The notes under the pieces were generated by a model. The model made no database searches. It had not been told where the DNA came from and saw only the letters and a program-made list of their open reading frames with translations. This document shows, in pieces, positions 27,301 through 34,599 of a stretch of DNA of 64,000 nucleotides (position 1 is its first letter; every line of letters starts with the position of its first letter). The position numbers were made by a program, and so were the translations under genes. The stretch comes from F23-D06 sp002392325. GTDB lineage: Bacteria > Bacteroidota > Bacteroidia > Bacteroidales > WCHB1-69. The stretch covers positions 1 to 64,000 of the forward strand of contig CAMORT010000005.1 of assembly GCA_946624065.1 (NCBI GenBank), written 5' to 3'.

Positions 27301-28136
27301 ACAAAAAACACGAGCGGATGCTTTCTGCGCAACTGATTGGAGAGAATTGTGAATTCAGTATTTATCCTTATAGTGACGAAACGATCGAACATTCAAAACA
27401 CACTAATGAATTACAGCGGGAAGGATATTATACATTAAATGTGGATTATGCTCAATCTGGTTTAGGCACGGCCACCTGCGGTCCCAGTGTTCTGGAAAAG
27501 GATTTGCTGAAGGCAGAACCTATATATTTTAACCTGCATTTGAAGATAGGGGAAGATTCCACTTTTGTTCCGATGTTCATTGAAAAAAATATTCAGATTC
27601 CTCATATTGGCAAGAAAAAACCTAAACCCACTTTAACAAGTGTGACAAAATCATGGGTAAAAAAAGTGGTGTTAAACACTCCTACCGCCCCATATAACAA
27701 TAAACCAGACACTATTCTCATGGATAAGAGAATCGGCAATCCCGCCAATTTTCATGAAGGTTGGGTCGGCTATTTTGGCGAGCCGATGAATATGAAATGT
27801 GCATTAAATGAGAATCAGAACGACACCTTGACGATCACCCTCAGTTTCGCGCACCATCCCTCGCAGTGGGTCTTTATGCCGCAGAAGGTGATGGTGTCGT
27901 ATTCCAAGAACGGCAAGAAGTACAGCCAGCCCGAGGAGGTTGCGCTGCCATTTGACCCAGTGTTGAAGGAGAATGACAAACCGCGGGTCTGCATCCTGCG
28001 CCACAAAATCCCAAATATCAAATATAAGGTCAAATACATCCGTGTTGAGACCGAACCGGTGGAGAAGCTGCCCGCGTGGCACGCCGCGGCAGGCGAGAAG
28101 GCGTGGATTATGACGGATGAGGTGAAAATAAACTGA
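24342..28136 (+). CDS. Exported GH2 beta-galactosidase
   Basis: This is a 1264-residue LacZ-type GH2 enzyme. The start at 24342 gives a signal peptide (LSLSAQ), so it acts in the periplasm or at the surface on beta-galactosides. Domains run in order: jelly-roll sugar-binding (about 45-215), immunoglobulin-like (215-330), TIM barrel (335-625) with acid/base E473 in LGNESGNG and nucleophile E536 in CEYAHAMGN, then the beta-sandwich and Bgal small chain domains (to about 1080). A C-terminal discoidin-like region of some 160 residues (ANFHEGWVGYFGEP ... VKYIRVETEP) probably binds carbohydrate. Residues 728-757 are a low-complexity insert encoded by a 9-base tandem array, between two barrel-distal domains. 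The stop codon abuts the convergent rimM stop with no gap. Confidence 0.94.
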   Translation: MKKILLYFIIFCAVLSLSAQTFTEWQDPKVFEVNKLYPRANIPQNNEYAVQNHSFENLDGQWKFFYVPNADERPTDFFKTDYDDSGWGTIPVPGNWELNGYGVPVYVNTTNDFDNSQLPRVPVKGNAVGSYRKWVNIDKKWKDKQVIINVGSAKSCFYLWVNGEFVGYSEDAKTNSEFDITPFVRFGERNLIALQVFKWSDGSYFECQDFWRLSGIERGITLYAQPRTRIYDYKVVADLDSTYKHGILDIEMTIENLDSCPKDQRLYISVNFPKRDFKTEEVIFHNYADTIHKNTVGKHYVRLKAELPEVTPWTAEHPHLEKMLIFLSDSNKKHIDNACVYIGFRNVKVEDGLLKVNGVPITIRGVNRHEHDPETGHVADKRIEEDILLMKANNINTIRTSHYPNSPEFYNLCDKYGLYVIDEANAESHAQGYGEKSLAKRTDFKRATVARTRNMYERDKNHPCVITWSLGNESGNGVCYEAAYDWLKDQDSTRPVQYERALYDRNTDIVAIMYPSADYLSKYAQKKQERPFIMCEYAHAMGNSCGGLQNYWDTIYKYPQLQGGCIWDWVDQGLLTKDAQGREFYAYGGDFGENMPSDGNFCINGLVGPDRKPHPQLAEVRKVYQPVTIEAVDLDSLRFRIINRFDFTNLLDFNIFYTLQPDVAHETPKHPNDFLSIPNRPIIGFLNQSLAPHDTAYFTLPESFIKQWIPDTVLPGRDVMLDFYVVNTKGTKDTKGAKDTKGARGGWGTRGEEGIKEIGNVIAYEQFKLPVPTRKIEDFELDTTFAEVDSFSIIKFKDIKIIFDEANARISSIEKGGKVIVSQGPELCFWRPPTDNDYVDAHGAELWRRIGFDSLVRKTSYYSFGTKPWQGGVIVVIQSEMMNCNDEIVMDVIQLYQIRTSGDIVLQNTIIPHKWVEIIPKVGVQMKVSDELVTTEWVGYAQETYKDRQSCGFMGHYEAPTDNLFHHYMRPQAAGNRMNTRYVSLFDKKHERMLSAQLIGENCEFSIYPYSDETIEHSKHTNELQREGYYTLNVDYAQSGLGTATCGPSVLEKDLLKAEPIYFNLHLKIGEDSTFVPMFIEKNIQIPHIGKKKPKPTLTSVTKSWVKKVVLNTPTAPYNNKPDTILMDKRIGNPANFHEGWVGYFGEPMNMKCALNENQNDTLTITLSFAHHPSQWVFMPQKVMVSYSKNGKKYSQPEEVALPFDPVLKENDKPRVCILRHKIPNIKYKVKYIRVETEPVEKLPAWHAAAGEKAWIMTDEVKIN
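26523..26612. repeat. In-frame nonamer array inside the beta-galactosidase
   Basis: Ten 9-base units of the form ACAAAGGGN/GCAAAGGAN decay toward the 3' end. They encode a Thr-Lys-Gly-like tripeptide repeat at residues 728-757. The composition (GGTGCAAAG on this strand) resembles the complement of the trmO array. Confidence 0.85.
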
Positions 28137-28658
28137 TTATTGCAAATACATGTCGATGAGCCCCTCCGGCGCTTGGATGTGCAGGATGCGGTTGTCACGG
28201 TCGATGCCGGTGACGAACTGCTGGCTGGCGGGGATGAGGATCTCCTTGTCGTCGTGCGCCACCACCATGATGGGGTTGTTGCTCACTTCCAGGAACTCGC
28301 GGCAGGTGCCGATCTCGCCCTTTTGCTCGTCTGCTACCGTAAATCCGATCACTTCGTGGAAATAGAAACGGTTGCCGGGCAGTTTGGGCAGTAGGTTCAG
28401 GGGCAGGTAAAGTTCCACGCCCACAAAGTCGCGGGCTTCGTTGGCCCCGACTCCGGCGAAGCGGATGATGAACTGGTTGCTGCCCCGATAGATGATTTCC
28501 TCAATGTTGTAAGGGATCTTCTCGCCGTCGAGATCCAGAAATACAGCGGGAAGTTCAGCGTAGTTTTCAGGGTTGTCGGTATCAAAAAAGGCACACAAAC
28601 CTCCTTTCAGTCCGAAAGGTTTGGTTAGTGTGCCCAAATAGAAAAAGTCGTTTTCCAT
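28137..28658 (-). CDS. rimM: Ribosome maturation factor RimM
   Basis: This 173-residue RimM has the N-terminal beta-barrel start (FFYLGTLTKPFGLKGGLCAFFDTD), the central GANEARDFVGVELYLP and the PRC-barrel domain (FYFHEVIGFTVAD ... NPIMVVAHDDKEILIPA) ending with LIDMYLQ. It binds S19 in the 30S head and helps late 16S rRNA maturation. Its ATG shares one base with the rpsP stop (TAATG), so the two are translationally coupled, an arrangement conserved in many bacteria. Confidence 0.95.
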   Translation of the reverse strand: MENDFFYLGTLTKPFGLKGGLCAFFDTDNPENYAELPAVFLDLDGEKIPYNIEEIIYRGSNQFIIRFAGVGANEARDFVGVELYLPLNLLPKLPGNRFYFHEVIGFTVADEQKGEIGTCREFLEVSNNPIMVVAHDDKEILIPASQQFVTGIDRDNRILHIQAPEGLIDMYLQ

Positions 28659-29266
28659 TATGCTTCAGGAGCAGCTTCTTCGGTTGCGGGAGCTTCCTCG
28701 GCGGCGGGAGCGGCTTCTTCGGCTACGGCTTCAGCAGCGGCAGCGGCCTCTTCGGCGGCCTTGGCGGCAGCTTCTTCCTCAGCGGCTTTGGCAGCGGCTG
28801 CGGCGATCTCAGCGTTGCGGGCTGCGATCTTGGCTGACATGGCTTCCTTAACTTTCACTTCCTCGGCAATACGCTTCTTCACGACATCGCGTTTTTTGTC
28901 GGCTTCCTCGCGAACGATGTTGCTGAGTTTGCTGTTCTTTTCATGTTTCCAGGCCTCAAAACGTCTTTGGGCCTCGGTCTCAGAGAAGGCGCCTTTTGCC
29001 ACGCCTCCCTTGAGGTGTTTCATCATGTAAACGCCTTCGCGTTTCAGAATCGCACGGGCGGTATCGGAAGGTGTAGCACCGTTCTCCACCCAATACAAGG
29101 CGCGTTCAAAGTTGATGTTGAGCGTTGCAGGATTGGTCAGTGGGTTGTATGTGCCAAGATCTTCGATAAAACGTCCGTCACGTGGTGCACGACCATCCGC
29201 AATTACAAGGTGATAAAAAGGTTGGTTCTTTTTACCTCTTCTCTGTAATCTGATTCTTGTTGCCAT
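28658..29266 (-). CDS. rpsP: 30S ribosomal protein S16 with long Ala/Glu tail
   Basis: The first ~80 residues are a normal S16 (MATRIRLQRRGKKNQPFYHLVIAD, RDGRFIEDLGTYNPLT, YWVENGATPSDTARAIL). The protein is 202 residues against about 80-90 in most bacteria. The extra 110 residues are a predicted charged helix (SNIVREEADKKRDVVKKR) and then a very Ala/Glu-rich tail ending EEAAPEA. Long S16 tails are known in Bacteroidota. S16 binds 16S rRNA early in 30S assembly. First gene of rpsP-rimM, with a TATTTTTG box at 29334. Confidence 0.95.
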   Translation of the reverse strand: MATRIRLQRRGKKNQPFYHLVIADGRAPRDGRFIEDLGTYNPLTNPATLNINFERALYWVENGATPSDTARAILKREGVYMMKHLKGGVAKGAFSETEAQRRFEAWKHEKNSKLSNIVREEADKKRDVVKKRIAEEVKVKEAMSAKIAARNAEIAAAAAKAAEEEAAAKAAEEAAAAAEAVAEEAAPAAEEAPATEEAAPEA

Positions 29267-29333
29267 AAAAATTTGGTTTGATGTTAATTAAATGAATTTT
29301 ACCAATCAGGATCTCTGTCCTTTTTTGGGGCGG

Positions 29334-29341
29334 CAAAAATA
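29334..29341 (-). promoter_or_regulatory. -7 box TATTTTTG for rpsP-rimM
   Basis: TATTTTTG on the minus strand lies 67 bases ahead of the rpsP start. It is arranged back to back with the plus-strand box at 29369. Confidence 0.65.
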
Positions 29342-29368
29342 CAAATTTTTTTGAATCATCAAATTTAT

Positions 29369-29376
29369 TATTTTTG
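29369..29376 (+). promoter_or_regulatory. -7 box TATTTTTG for the propeller/barrel protein
   Basis: TATTTTTG lies 16 bases ahead of ATG 29393. Confidence 0.65.
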
Positions 29377-29392
29377 CCATTTTAAAACACAA

Positions 29393-32300
29393 ATGGAGAA
29401 AAAACGGCAATTTATTGTTAAATCATTGATACAATGCATATTAATATGCGTTGCGGTTCTTTTCACCATCTCAAAAGCCGACGCCCAATTCTATAATGGC
29501 TCGCAAATTAGCTTCGGGAAAAACCGCGTGCAGCACCAGAATTTCAACTGGCAGTTCATGCGTGCGGAGCAATATGATGTTTATTTTTATCCCACAGGCA
29601 AGGCGTTGGCGCAATATGTCTATTTTAAGGCCCCGCAGATTATCGCTGACATTGAGGAAAAACTGCATTATTCTTCCAGAAGGAAACTCCAGCTTATCGT
29701 TTACAATACCCAAGAGGATTTTCGCGAGTCCAATTTTGCCTACGACGACGATGATTTCTACAACCAAGGCGGCGTGACGAATGTCTATGGCACGAAAATC
29801 TACATCTATTTTGACGGCAACCGTGCGCACTTGGACCGGATGATCCGTAGCGGCATTATGAATGTGTATGCCCACTGGTTGGTGCAAGGCGCGTCGGTAG
29901 GTTCCAACATGACCTACGATTATCTCATGGATGTGCCCAACTGGTATTTCAGCGGACTGGCTTCCTACTATGGCGAGTCGTGGAACAGCGATGTGGATGC
30001 GCATGTGAAGGACGGCATCCTAACACAGCATTATGCTGATTTTGATGATCTTTCGCCTCGTGATGCGACTTATGCCGGACATTCGTTATGGAAATATATA
30101 AGCGACACATACGGCGAGGAGAGCATCTATCGAATTTTGTACGCCACCCGTGCGTTCAAGAGCATGTCGCGGGCTTTCACCTATGTGGCTCAGGTGCCCT
30201 ATCAGACATTATTGTACAATTGGTACAAATATTATTGCGTGATGTATTATCCGGATCTGGAGCGCCAGATACCACAAGGCAACGGCATCGTGAAACGCCC
30301 GAATCCGAAACGGGAATACACGCGTTTTTGCTTTGCGCCGGATGGTCAGAGTTATGCGTATGTGACCAATGAGGCCGGGCAGGTGCGGGTGTGGCTCAAA
30401 ACCGCCGACAGCAAAAGACCGAGATGCATCCTGAAACGGTTTCAAAAAATTGAAGACAACCCCGACCTCTCGTATCCGCTTTTGGCATGGCATCCGTATG
30501 ACTCTATCCTTGGTATGACCTTTGAGTCGAAAGGGCATTGCTACTATTATCCGTACGATGTGTCGAAACGAAAATGGCAGAAGCGCTTTCTGGTGGATGT
30601 GGAGAAGATAACCTCATGGTGCTATTCGGATGACGGGAAAATGATGCTGTTTTCCGGATTTAAAAACGGGCAGTCTGATATTTTCATCTACAGTTTCCTT
30701 TCCCGTTCTTTCCAAAATCTGACGAACGATTTTTATGATGATTATGCGCCTGTTTTTGTGCGAGACCAGAAAGAGATCGTGTTTTCGTCCAACCGTCCGC
30801 GTGACACGATTATGCTGAATGACGAAATGACAGAGGCGACGCCACAGAATCATTACGACTTGTTTTTGTATTCGTATGCCAAGAATGATCCGGCACTCTT
30901 GCGGGTTACCGATTTGGAGCAAGGCAACGCATATGACGCACGACGCGTGAATCGGGACAACATTGTCTTTTTGGGTGACGAGAGCATATATGTGAATCAG
31001 TATGCGGCTCGATTTGACAGTACTATAAGCCGGATTGACACGGCCGTGCACTATATGTCGTTTGCCAAAACCCACCCGCTCACGGATGTGGGGGTGAGTT
31101 CTCTTGAACATGATTATGATGCGGTGAACCAGCAGGTTGCCACTATATCGCTGAAAAATGGAGTAAAAGGCATCCATGTTAATCCGTTGGATTTTTCAAA
31201 GCAGGTCACGGTAGAACCGTCGTTTTTTCATCAGAAAATATTGTTGGAAAACGAGCGGCAGGAAGCATTGAAGATGGATACGGTTCCCCAAGATACCCTG
31301 GGTGGTGATTCCGTTGCGCCCAAAGCGGAATTCTATATTCCTGTGGGAAGCGGCTATAGGGTACAATATTCAATCAATAAGGTGATTACGCAGGCAGACT
31401 TCAGTTTTTTGAACACCTCGTATCAGCAATTTGAAGGTGGCACCTCTCCGATTTACCTCAATACCGGTTTCAACGCATTGTTCATGTTGGGTATAAACGA
31501 CCTGTTTGAGGATTATCGGGTTACGGGCGGTTTCCGAGTGGGAGTGGACCTGAACAGTTATGAGTTCATGATGAGTTATGAAAATCTGGCGCGCCGCTTG
31601 GACCGTCAGATTGTCATTTACCGCCAATCCATCACTTCCAGCATAAGGGATTATGTTTATAAGCAGCGTTCCAACAGCATTTTCTATATCTTGAAATTCC
31701 CTTTTAACAAGATTCACAGTGTGCGGCTGACTTTGAACGGGCGCTATGAGTCGAATGTGATTGGCGCGTTGAGTGACAACTCGCTGCGTATGCCCGAAGA
31801 ACGGCATTTGTGGGCGGGTGTGAAATTGGAATACATTTTCGATTCCTCAAAGGAGTTGTACACGAATCTGTGGCGTGGCACTAAGATGAAGATTTTTGCG
31901 GAGTATAACCAGCGGGCTGAGAAAGAAACGCAGAATTTGCTGGTGGTGGGTTTGGATGCGCGGCGCTCCTTCAAACTGTACAAAAATATGACTTTTGCCG
32001 TGCGCCTGGCCGCTTCAACCAATGTGGGTTCGGCTCGTTTGGTGTACTATATGGGCGGCGTCGATAATTGGATTAACGCCAAGTTCGACAGAGATATTTG
32101 GGTTGACCAATCCAAGAACTACGCTTATCAGACGCTGGCCACCAACATGCGCGGCTTTAAGCAGAATATTCGCAACGGCACTTCGTTCGTTTTGTTGAGT
32201 GGAGAGTTGCGAGTGCCCATAGTGCAACTTATCGCCGGACGAAAAGTGTCGTTTAACTTCTTGAATTCCATACAGTTGAATTTGTTTGGCGACTTTGGTA

Positions 32301-32545
32301 CCGCCTGGACGGGTTTGACACCTTATTCTGAAGAGAATTGCTTGTACACCCGTTACATTACCAGCGGTCCAATATCGGTTGTGGTGCGTCGGCAAGTGGA
32401 TCCTTTCGTGGGTGGATTCGGTGTCGGAGCACGGTGCTCGCTGCTGGGTTACTTCCTCCGCTTCGATTATGCCTGGGGTGTGGAGGATTTTAAAATCCCG
32501 AACAAGAAAGGCATGTTTCTGTTCTCCATCGGAACCGATTTTTAA
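29393..32545 (+). CDS. Large propeller plus outer-membrane barrel protein (TolB/PD40-like)
   Basis: This is a 1050-residue exported protein; start 29393 gives a signal peptide ending KADAQ. Residues about 30-300 resemble a gluzincin-type metallopeptidase-like domain (YDVYFYPTG ... VYFKAPQIIADIEEKLHY, GLASYYGESWN, GHSLWKYISDTYGEESI). The place where HExxH would sit reads AHWLVQG, so zinc binding looks lost. Residues about 310-600 have TolB/PD40 propeller repeats (REYTRFCFAPDGQSYAYVTNE, IVFSSNRPRDTIM). The last ~350 residues are amphipathic strands of an outer-membrane barrel ending in Phe. It may anchor or scaffold envelope proteins; no specific function is known to me. The stop overlaps hydF by four bases. 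Confidence 0.78.
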   Translation: MEKKRQFIVKSLIQCILICVAVLFTISKADAQFYNGSQISFGKNRVQHQNFNWQFMRAEQYDVYFYPTGKALAQYVYFKAPQIIADIEEKLHYSSRRKLQLIVYNTQEDFRESNFAYDDDDFYNQGGVTNVYGTKIYIYFDGNRAHLDRMIRSGIMNVYAHWLVQGASVGSNMTYDYLMDVPNWYFSGLASYYGESWNSDVDAHVKDGILTQHYADFDDLSPRDATYAGHSLWKYISDTYGEESIYRILYATRAFKSMSRAFTYVAQVPYQTLLYNWYKYYCVMYYPDLERQIPQGNGIVKRPNPKREYTRFCFAPDGQSYAYVTNEAGQVRVWLKTADSKRPRCILKRFQKIEDNPDLSYPLLAWHPYDSILGMTFESKGHCYYYPYDVSKRKWQKRFLVDVEKITSWCYSDDGKMMLFSGFKNGQSDIFIYSFLSRSFQNLTNDFYDDYAPVFVRDQKEIVFSSNRPRDTIMLNDEMTEATPQNHYDLFLYSYAKNDPALLRVTDLEQGNAYDARRVNRDNIVFLGDESIYVNQYAARFDSTISRIDTAVHYMSFAKTHPLTDVGVSSLEHDYDAVNQQVATISLKNGVKGIHVNPLDFSKQVTVEPSFFHQKILLENERQEALKMDTVPQDTLGGDSVAPKAEFYIPVGSGYRVQYSINKVITQADFSFLNTSYQQFEGGTSPIYLNTGFNALFMLGINDLFEDYRVTGGFRVGVDLNSYEFMMSYENLARRLDRQIVIYRQSITSSIRDYVYKQRSNSIFYILKFPFNKIHSVRLTLNGRYESNVIGALSDNSLRMPEERHLWAGVKLEYIFDSSKELYTNLWRGTKMKIFAEYNQRAEKETQNLLVVGLDARRSFKLYKNMTFAVRLAASTNVGSARLVYYMGGVDNWINAKFDRDIWVDQSKNYAYQTLATNMRGFKQNIRNGTSFVLLSGELRVPIVQLIAGRKVSFNFLNSIQLNLFGDFGTAWTGLTPYSEENCLYTRYITSGPISVVVRRQVDPFVGGFGVGARCSLLGYFLRFDYAWGVEDFKIPNKKGMFLFSIGTDF

Positions 32546-33726
32546 TCTTGGATAAACGGTTGCACTGCCCGTTTGAAAATGCCATTCAGGTAGGCGATGA
32601 CCATCCCGTAATTGGATACGGGAATGCCGGCGTCAATGGCGGGTTTTAATCTGTTAATCAGTTGTTTGCGGGTAATCATGCAACCGCCGCATTGGATAAC
32701 CATGGCATATTGCCGGATGTCAGGGATGGCGTTGAGGCCGGACACGAAGTCAAAGTGCAGCTGTTTGCCCGTGTGCTGTTGTATCCAGCGGGGCAGTTTG
32801 CCGCGCCCGATGTCCTCGCATGAGGTGAGGTGTGTGCACGATTCCAGCATCAGGATTTTATCGCCGTCCTGCAGTTTGTCGAGGTGCGGGGTGCCTTGCA
32901 GATAATGCCCGAAATCGCCCTTGTGATGGGCCAGCACGATACTGAAGCCCGTAAGCGGGATGCTTTCTGGCACGTCCTTGGACACGCGCCCGAACATCTG
33001 GCTGTCGGTCACCACCAGTTTGGGAGTCGGGTTGCGCCGGAGCCAGTCGGACACTTTGTCCTCTTTCAGCACCACGGCAATGGCGTTATTGTCCAGAATG
33101 TCGCGAATCATCTGTACTTGCGGCAGAATGAGCCGGCCTTCGGGGGCCTCGGTGTCGATAGGGGTCACCAGCAGAACCGTGTCGTTATCTTCGATAATAT
33201 CACCCAATAATGAGTGAGAAATGTAGGCCGAAGAGGGCATCTTTTGCACTATGGCATCCAATAATGCCGATATGCCTTGGCCGGTCTTCGCACTTACATC
33301 GTACATATTATGGGCGATGACGCCGTCGGGGAGGGATGAGGTGGAATTGAGGTCGGACTTGTTGTTGGCGATGATGAAGGGAATCTCATATTCGTGGAAT
33401 TTGTCCATCAGCATGCGCTCGGGTTGCCCGCACACATGGTTTGTGGTGACCAGTATGGCAAAGTCGATGGTTTTCAGCGCTTCCAGCGTCTTCTGAATGC
33501 GTTTTTGTCCTACAGTGCCTTCGTCGTCGATGCCGGCGGTGTCAATGAGCACCACGGGTCCGATGCCGAAAATCTCGATGGATTTTTTCACGGGGTCAGT
33601 GGTAGTGCCGGCGGTGGCATCCACAATGGCGATTTCCTGACCGGTGATGGCGTTGATGAGGGAACTCTTGCCGTTGTTGCGCCGCCCGAAGATTCCGATA
33701 TGGGGTTTGGTTTCGCGTCCTTTCAT
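32542..33726 (-). CDS. hydF: [FeFe]-hydrogenase maturation GTPase HydF
   Basis: This 394-residue HydF is the scaffold GTPase on which the diiron subcluster is assembled before transfer to hydrogenase HydA. The GTPase motifs are GRRNNGKSSLIN (P-loop), TAGTTTDPV (G2), DTAGIDDEG (G3) and NKSD (G4). The C-terminal cluster-binding domain has ESCTHLTSCEDIGRG and, about 50 residues on, QCGGC, giving the expected CxH and CxxC ligands. The start is 33726, just inside the TACTTTTG box at 33734. hydE, hydG and a hydrogenase gene are not in the window. Confidence 0.96.
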   Translation of the reverse strand: MKGRETKPHIGIFGRRNNGKSSLINAITGQEIAIVDATAGTTTDPVKKSIEIFGIGPVVLIDTAGIDDEGTVGQKRIQKTLEALKTIDFAILVTTNHVCGQPERMLMDKFHEYEIPFIIANNKSDLNSTSSLPDGVIAHNMYDVSAKTGQGISALLDAIVQKMPSSAYISHSLLGDIIEDNDTVLLVTPIDTEAPEGRLILPQVQMIRDILDNNAIAVVLKEDKVSDWLRRNPTPKLVVTDSQMFGRVSKDVPESIPLTGFSIVLAHHKGDFGHYLQGTPHLDKLQDGDKILMLESCTHLTSCEDIGRGKLPRWIQQHTGKQLHFDFVSGLNAIPDIRQYAMVIQCGGCMITRKQLINRLKPAIDAGIPVSNYGMVIAYLNGIFKRAVQPFIQD

Positions 33727-33733
33727 AATGCTG

Positions 33734-33741
33734 CAAAAGTA
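33734..33741 (-). promoter_or_regulatory. -7 box TACTTTTG for hydF
   Basis: TACTTTTG on the minus strand lies 7 bases ahead of the hydF start codon, implying an almost leaderless transcript. Confidence 0.6.
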
Positions 33742-33771
33742 CATTTTTTTTCGTGGCGTTTTATTTTTTTA

Positions 33772-33779
33772 TATTTTTG
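33772..33779 (+). promoter_or_regulatory. -7 box TATTTTTG in front of a 48-codon frame
   Basis: TATTTTTG is followed by five bases and ATG 33785. It is a good -7 match with no normal-sized gene behind it. Confidence 0.45.
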
Positions 33780-33784
33780 CACCG

Positions 33785-33931
33785 ATGAATATAGTTCTAT
33801 TGTACAACATCATGCCCTTAGGACAGGATAGTACTAAAGATAAACAGGAAACCTTATGGAGTGTAAGCGTAGCGCGTAGGCGGAAGGCACAAAAGTTAAT
33901 CTTTTATCGGGGTTCGCTCCCGTTTCCATAA
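33785..33931 (+). CDS. Possible 48-residue small protein or gene remnant
   Basis: A 48-codon frame starts at ATG 33785, directly behind a good TATTTTTG box, and overlaps the 3' end of the minus-strand nuclease gene by 36 bases. The peptide begins MNIVLLYNIMPLGQ and turns basic (VARRRKAQK). I recognise no family. It could be a real small protein, the 5' stub of a gene whose body was replaced by the AT-rich patch to its right, or a chance frame. Confidence 0.25.
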   Translation: MNIVLLYNIMPLGQDSTKDKQETLWSVSVARRRKAQKLIFYRGSLPFP

Positions 33932-34303
33932 TAGTTTTCTGGATTTTACAACGGCGGTCCTAACTGGGAGCGCCGTTCTTATTTCCCAGAATTTCTTCTT
34001 GTAGTTGTAGTTAAGCGTAACAACGGCTACATAATTTTTTCCTTCGGTATTGGATGTCACTAAATCCAATGCGTCATTCGGAGCTTGGCGAATTTCTCCA
34101 AAAGTCGTGACAATCAATTTGACAAAATCCATTGCTGATATACCAAGAGTGTCGAGTTCCATCTTGTGTTTCTTGTTTATATGCTCGATATGTCTGTTGT
34201 CAATCATGATGTCAGCGCACTTCACATGCGCTTGTTTCGCAATAGGCATAGAGATTCTACCGACTTTGATGTACTCGGAGGCGAATGCTTTGTTAGCGTT
34301 CAT
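33896..34303 (-). CDS. PBECR-like nuclease domain protein (possible toxin)
   Basis: This is a 135-residue stand-alone protein. The core DIMIDNRHIEHINKKHKMEL, then ISAMDFVKLIVTTFGEIRQ, a short loop, YVAVVTLNYNYKKKFWEIRTALPVRT and a basic KLLWKRER end resembles the phage Barnase-EndoU-ColicinE5/D-RelE-like (PBECR3-type) nuclease domains. Those are usually found at the ends of phage MuF-type or polymorphic toxins. The His of HIEHI and the late Arg/Lys residues are candidate catalytic positions. The gene is AT-richer than its neighbours and has a long leader from a -7 box at 34390. No immunity or antitoxin gene of a known family is adjacent; the divergent gene at 34600 is the only candidate. Confidence 0.55.
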   Translation of the reverse strand: MNANKAFASEYIKVGRISMPIAKQAHVKCADIMIDNRHIEHINKKHKMELDTLGISAMDFVKLIVTTFGEIRQAPNDALDLVTSNTEGKNYVAVVTLNYNYKKKFWEIRTALPVRTAVVKSRKLLWKRERTPIKD

Positions 34304-34389
34304 GGTTTTCTTTTTTGTTTTCTGTTAATGGTTGATGTTTTTTCGCGAACTATAGAATGTAATGTCATAGTTGTTGTGATTTTCGATGA

Positions 34390-34397
34390 CAAAAATA
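34390..34397 (-). promoter_or_regulatory. -7 box TATTTTTG for the PBECR-like gene
   Basis: TATTTTTG on the minus strand lies 86 bases ahead of the start at 34303. It is divergent from the promoter at 34535. Confidence 0.55.
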
Positions 34398-34500
34398 CAA
34401 CAATCCATTTAGATGATTCTCTTCAATAAATATTTTTTCCATAAAAATGACGAAACTATGGTTTTGTTCGTTTTTCTGCAAATATTGCGAGATATTTGAC

Positions 34501-34524
34501 CATTTTGCTGACATTAGCAAAATG
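34501..34524. promoter_or_regulatory. Operator-like perfect inverted repeat
   Basis: CATTTTGCT and AGCAAAATG form a perfect 9-bp inverted repeat with a 6-base spacer. It ends 10 bases before the TATCTTTG box at 34535, so it covers the -33 region. It is well placed as a repressor site, or could form a hairpin in a transcript from further upstream. Confidence 0.6.
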
Positions 34525-34534
34525 ATTTTTTCCC

Positions 34535-34542
34535 TATCTTTG
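34535..34542 (+). promoter_or_regulatory. -7 box TATCTTTG for the 126-residue gene
   Basis: TATCTTTG lies 57 bases ahead of ATG 34600, just behind the inverted repeat at 34501. Confidence 0.65.
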
Positions 34543-34599
34543 CCCCGTCAATCTGATAAACAAGCTGCGGATATAAATATCATTTTTAATTGTTTTTTT

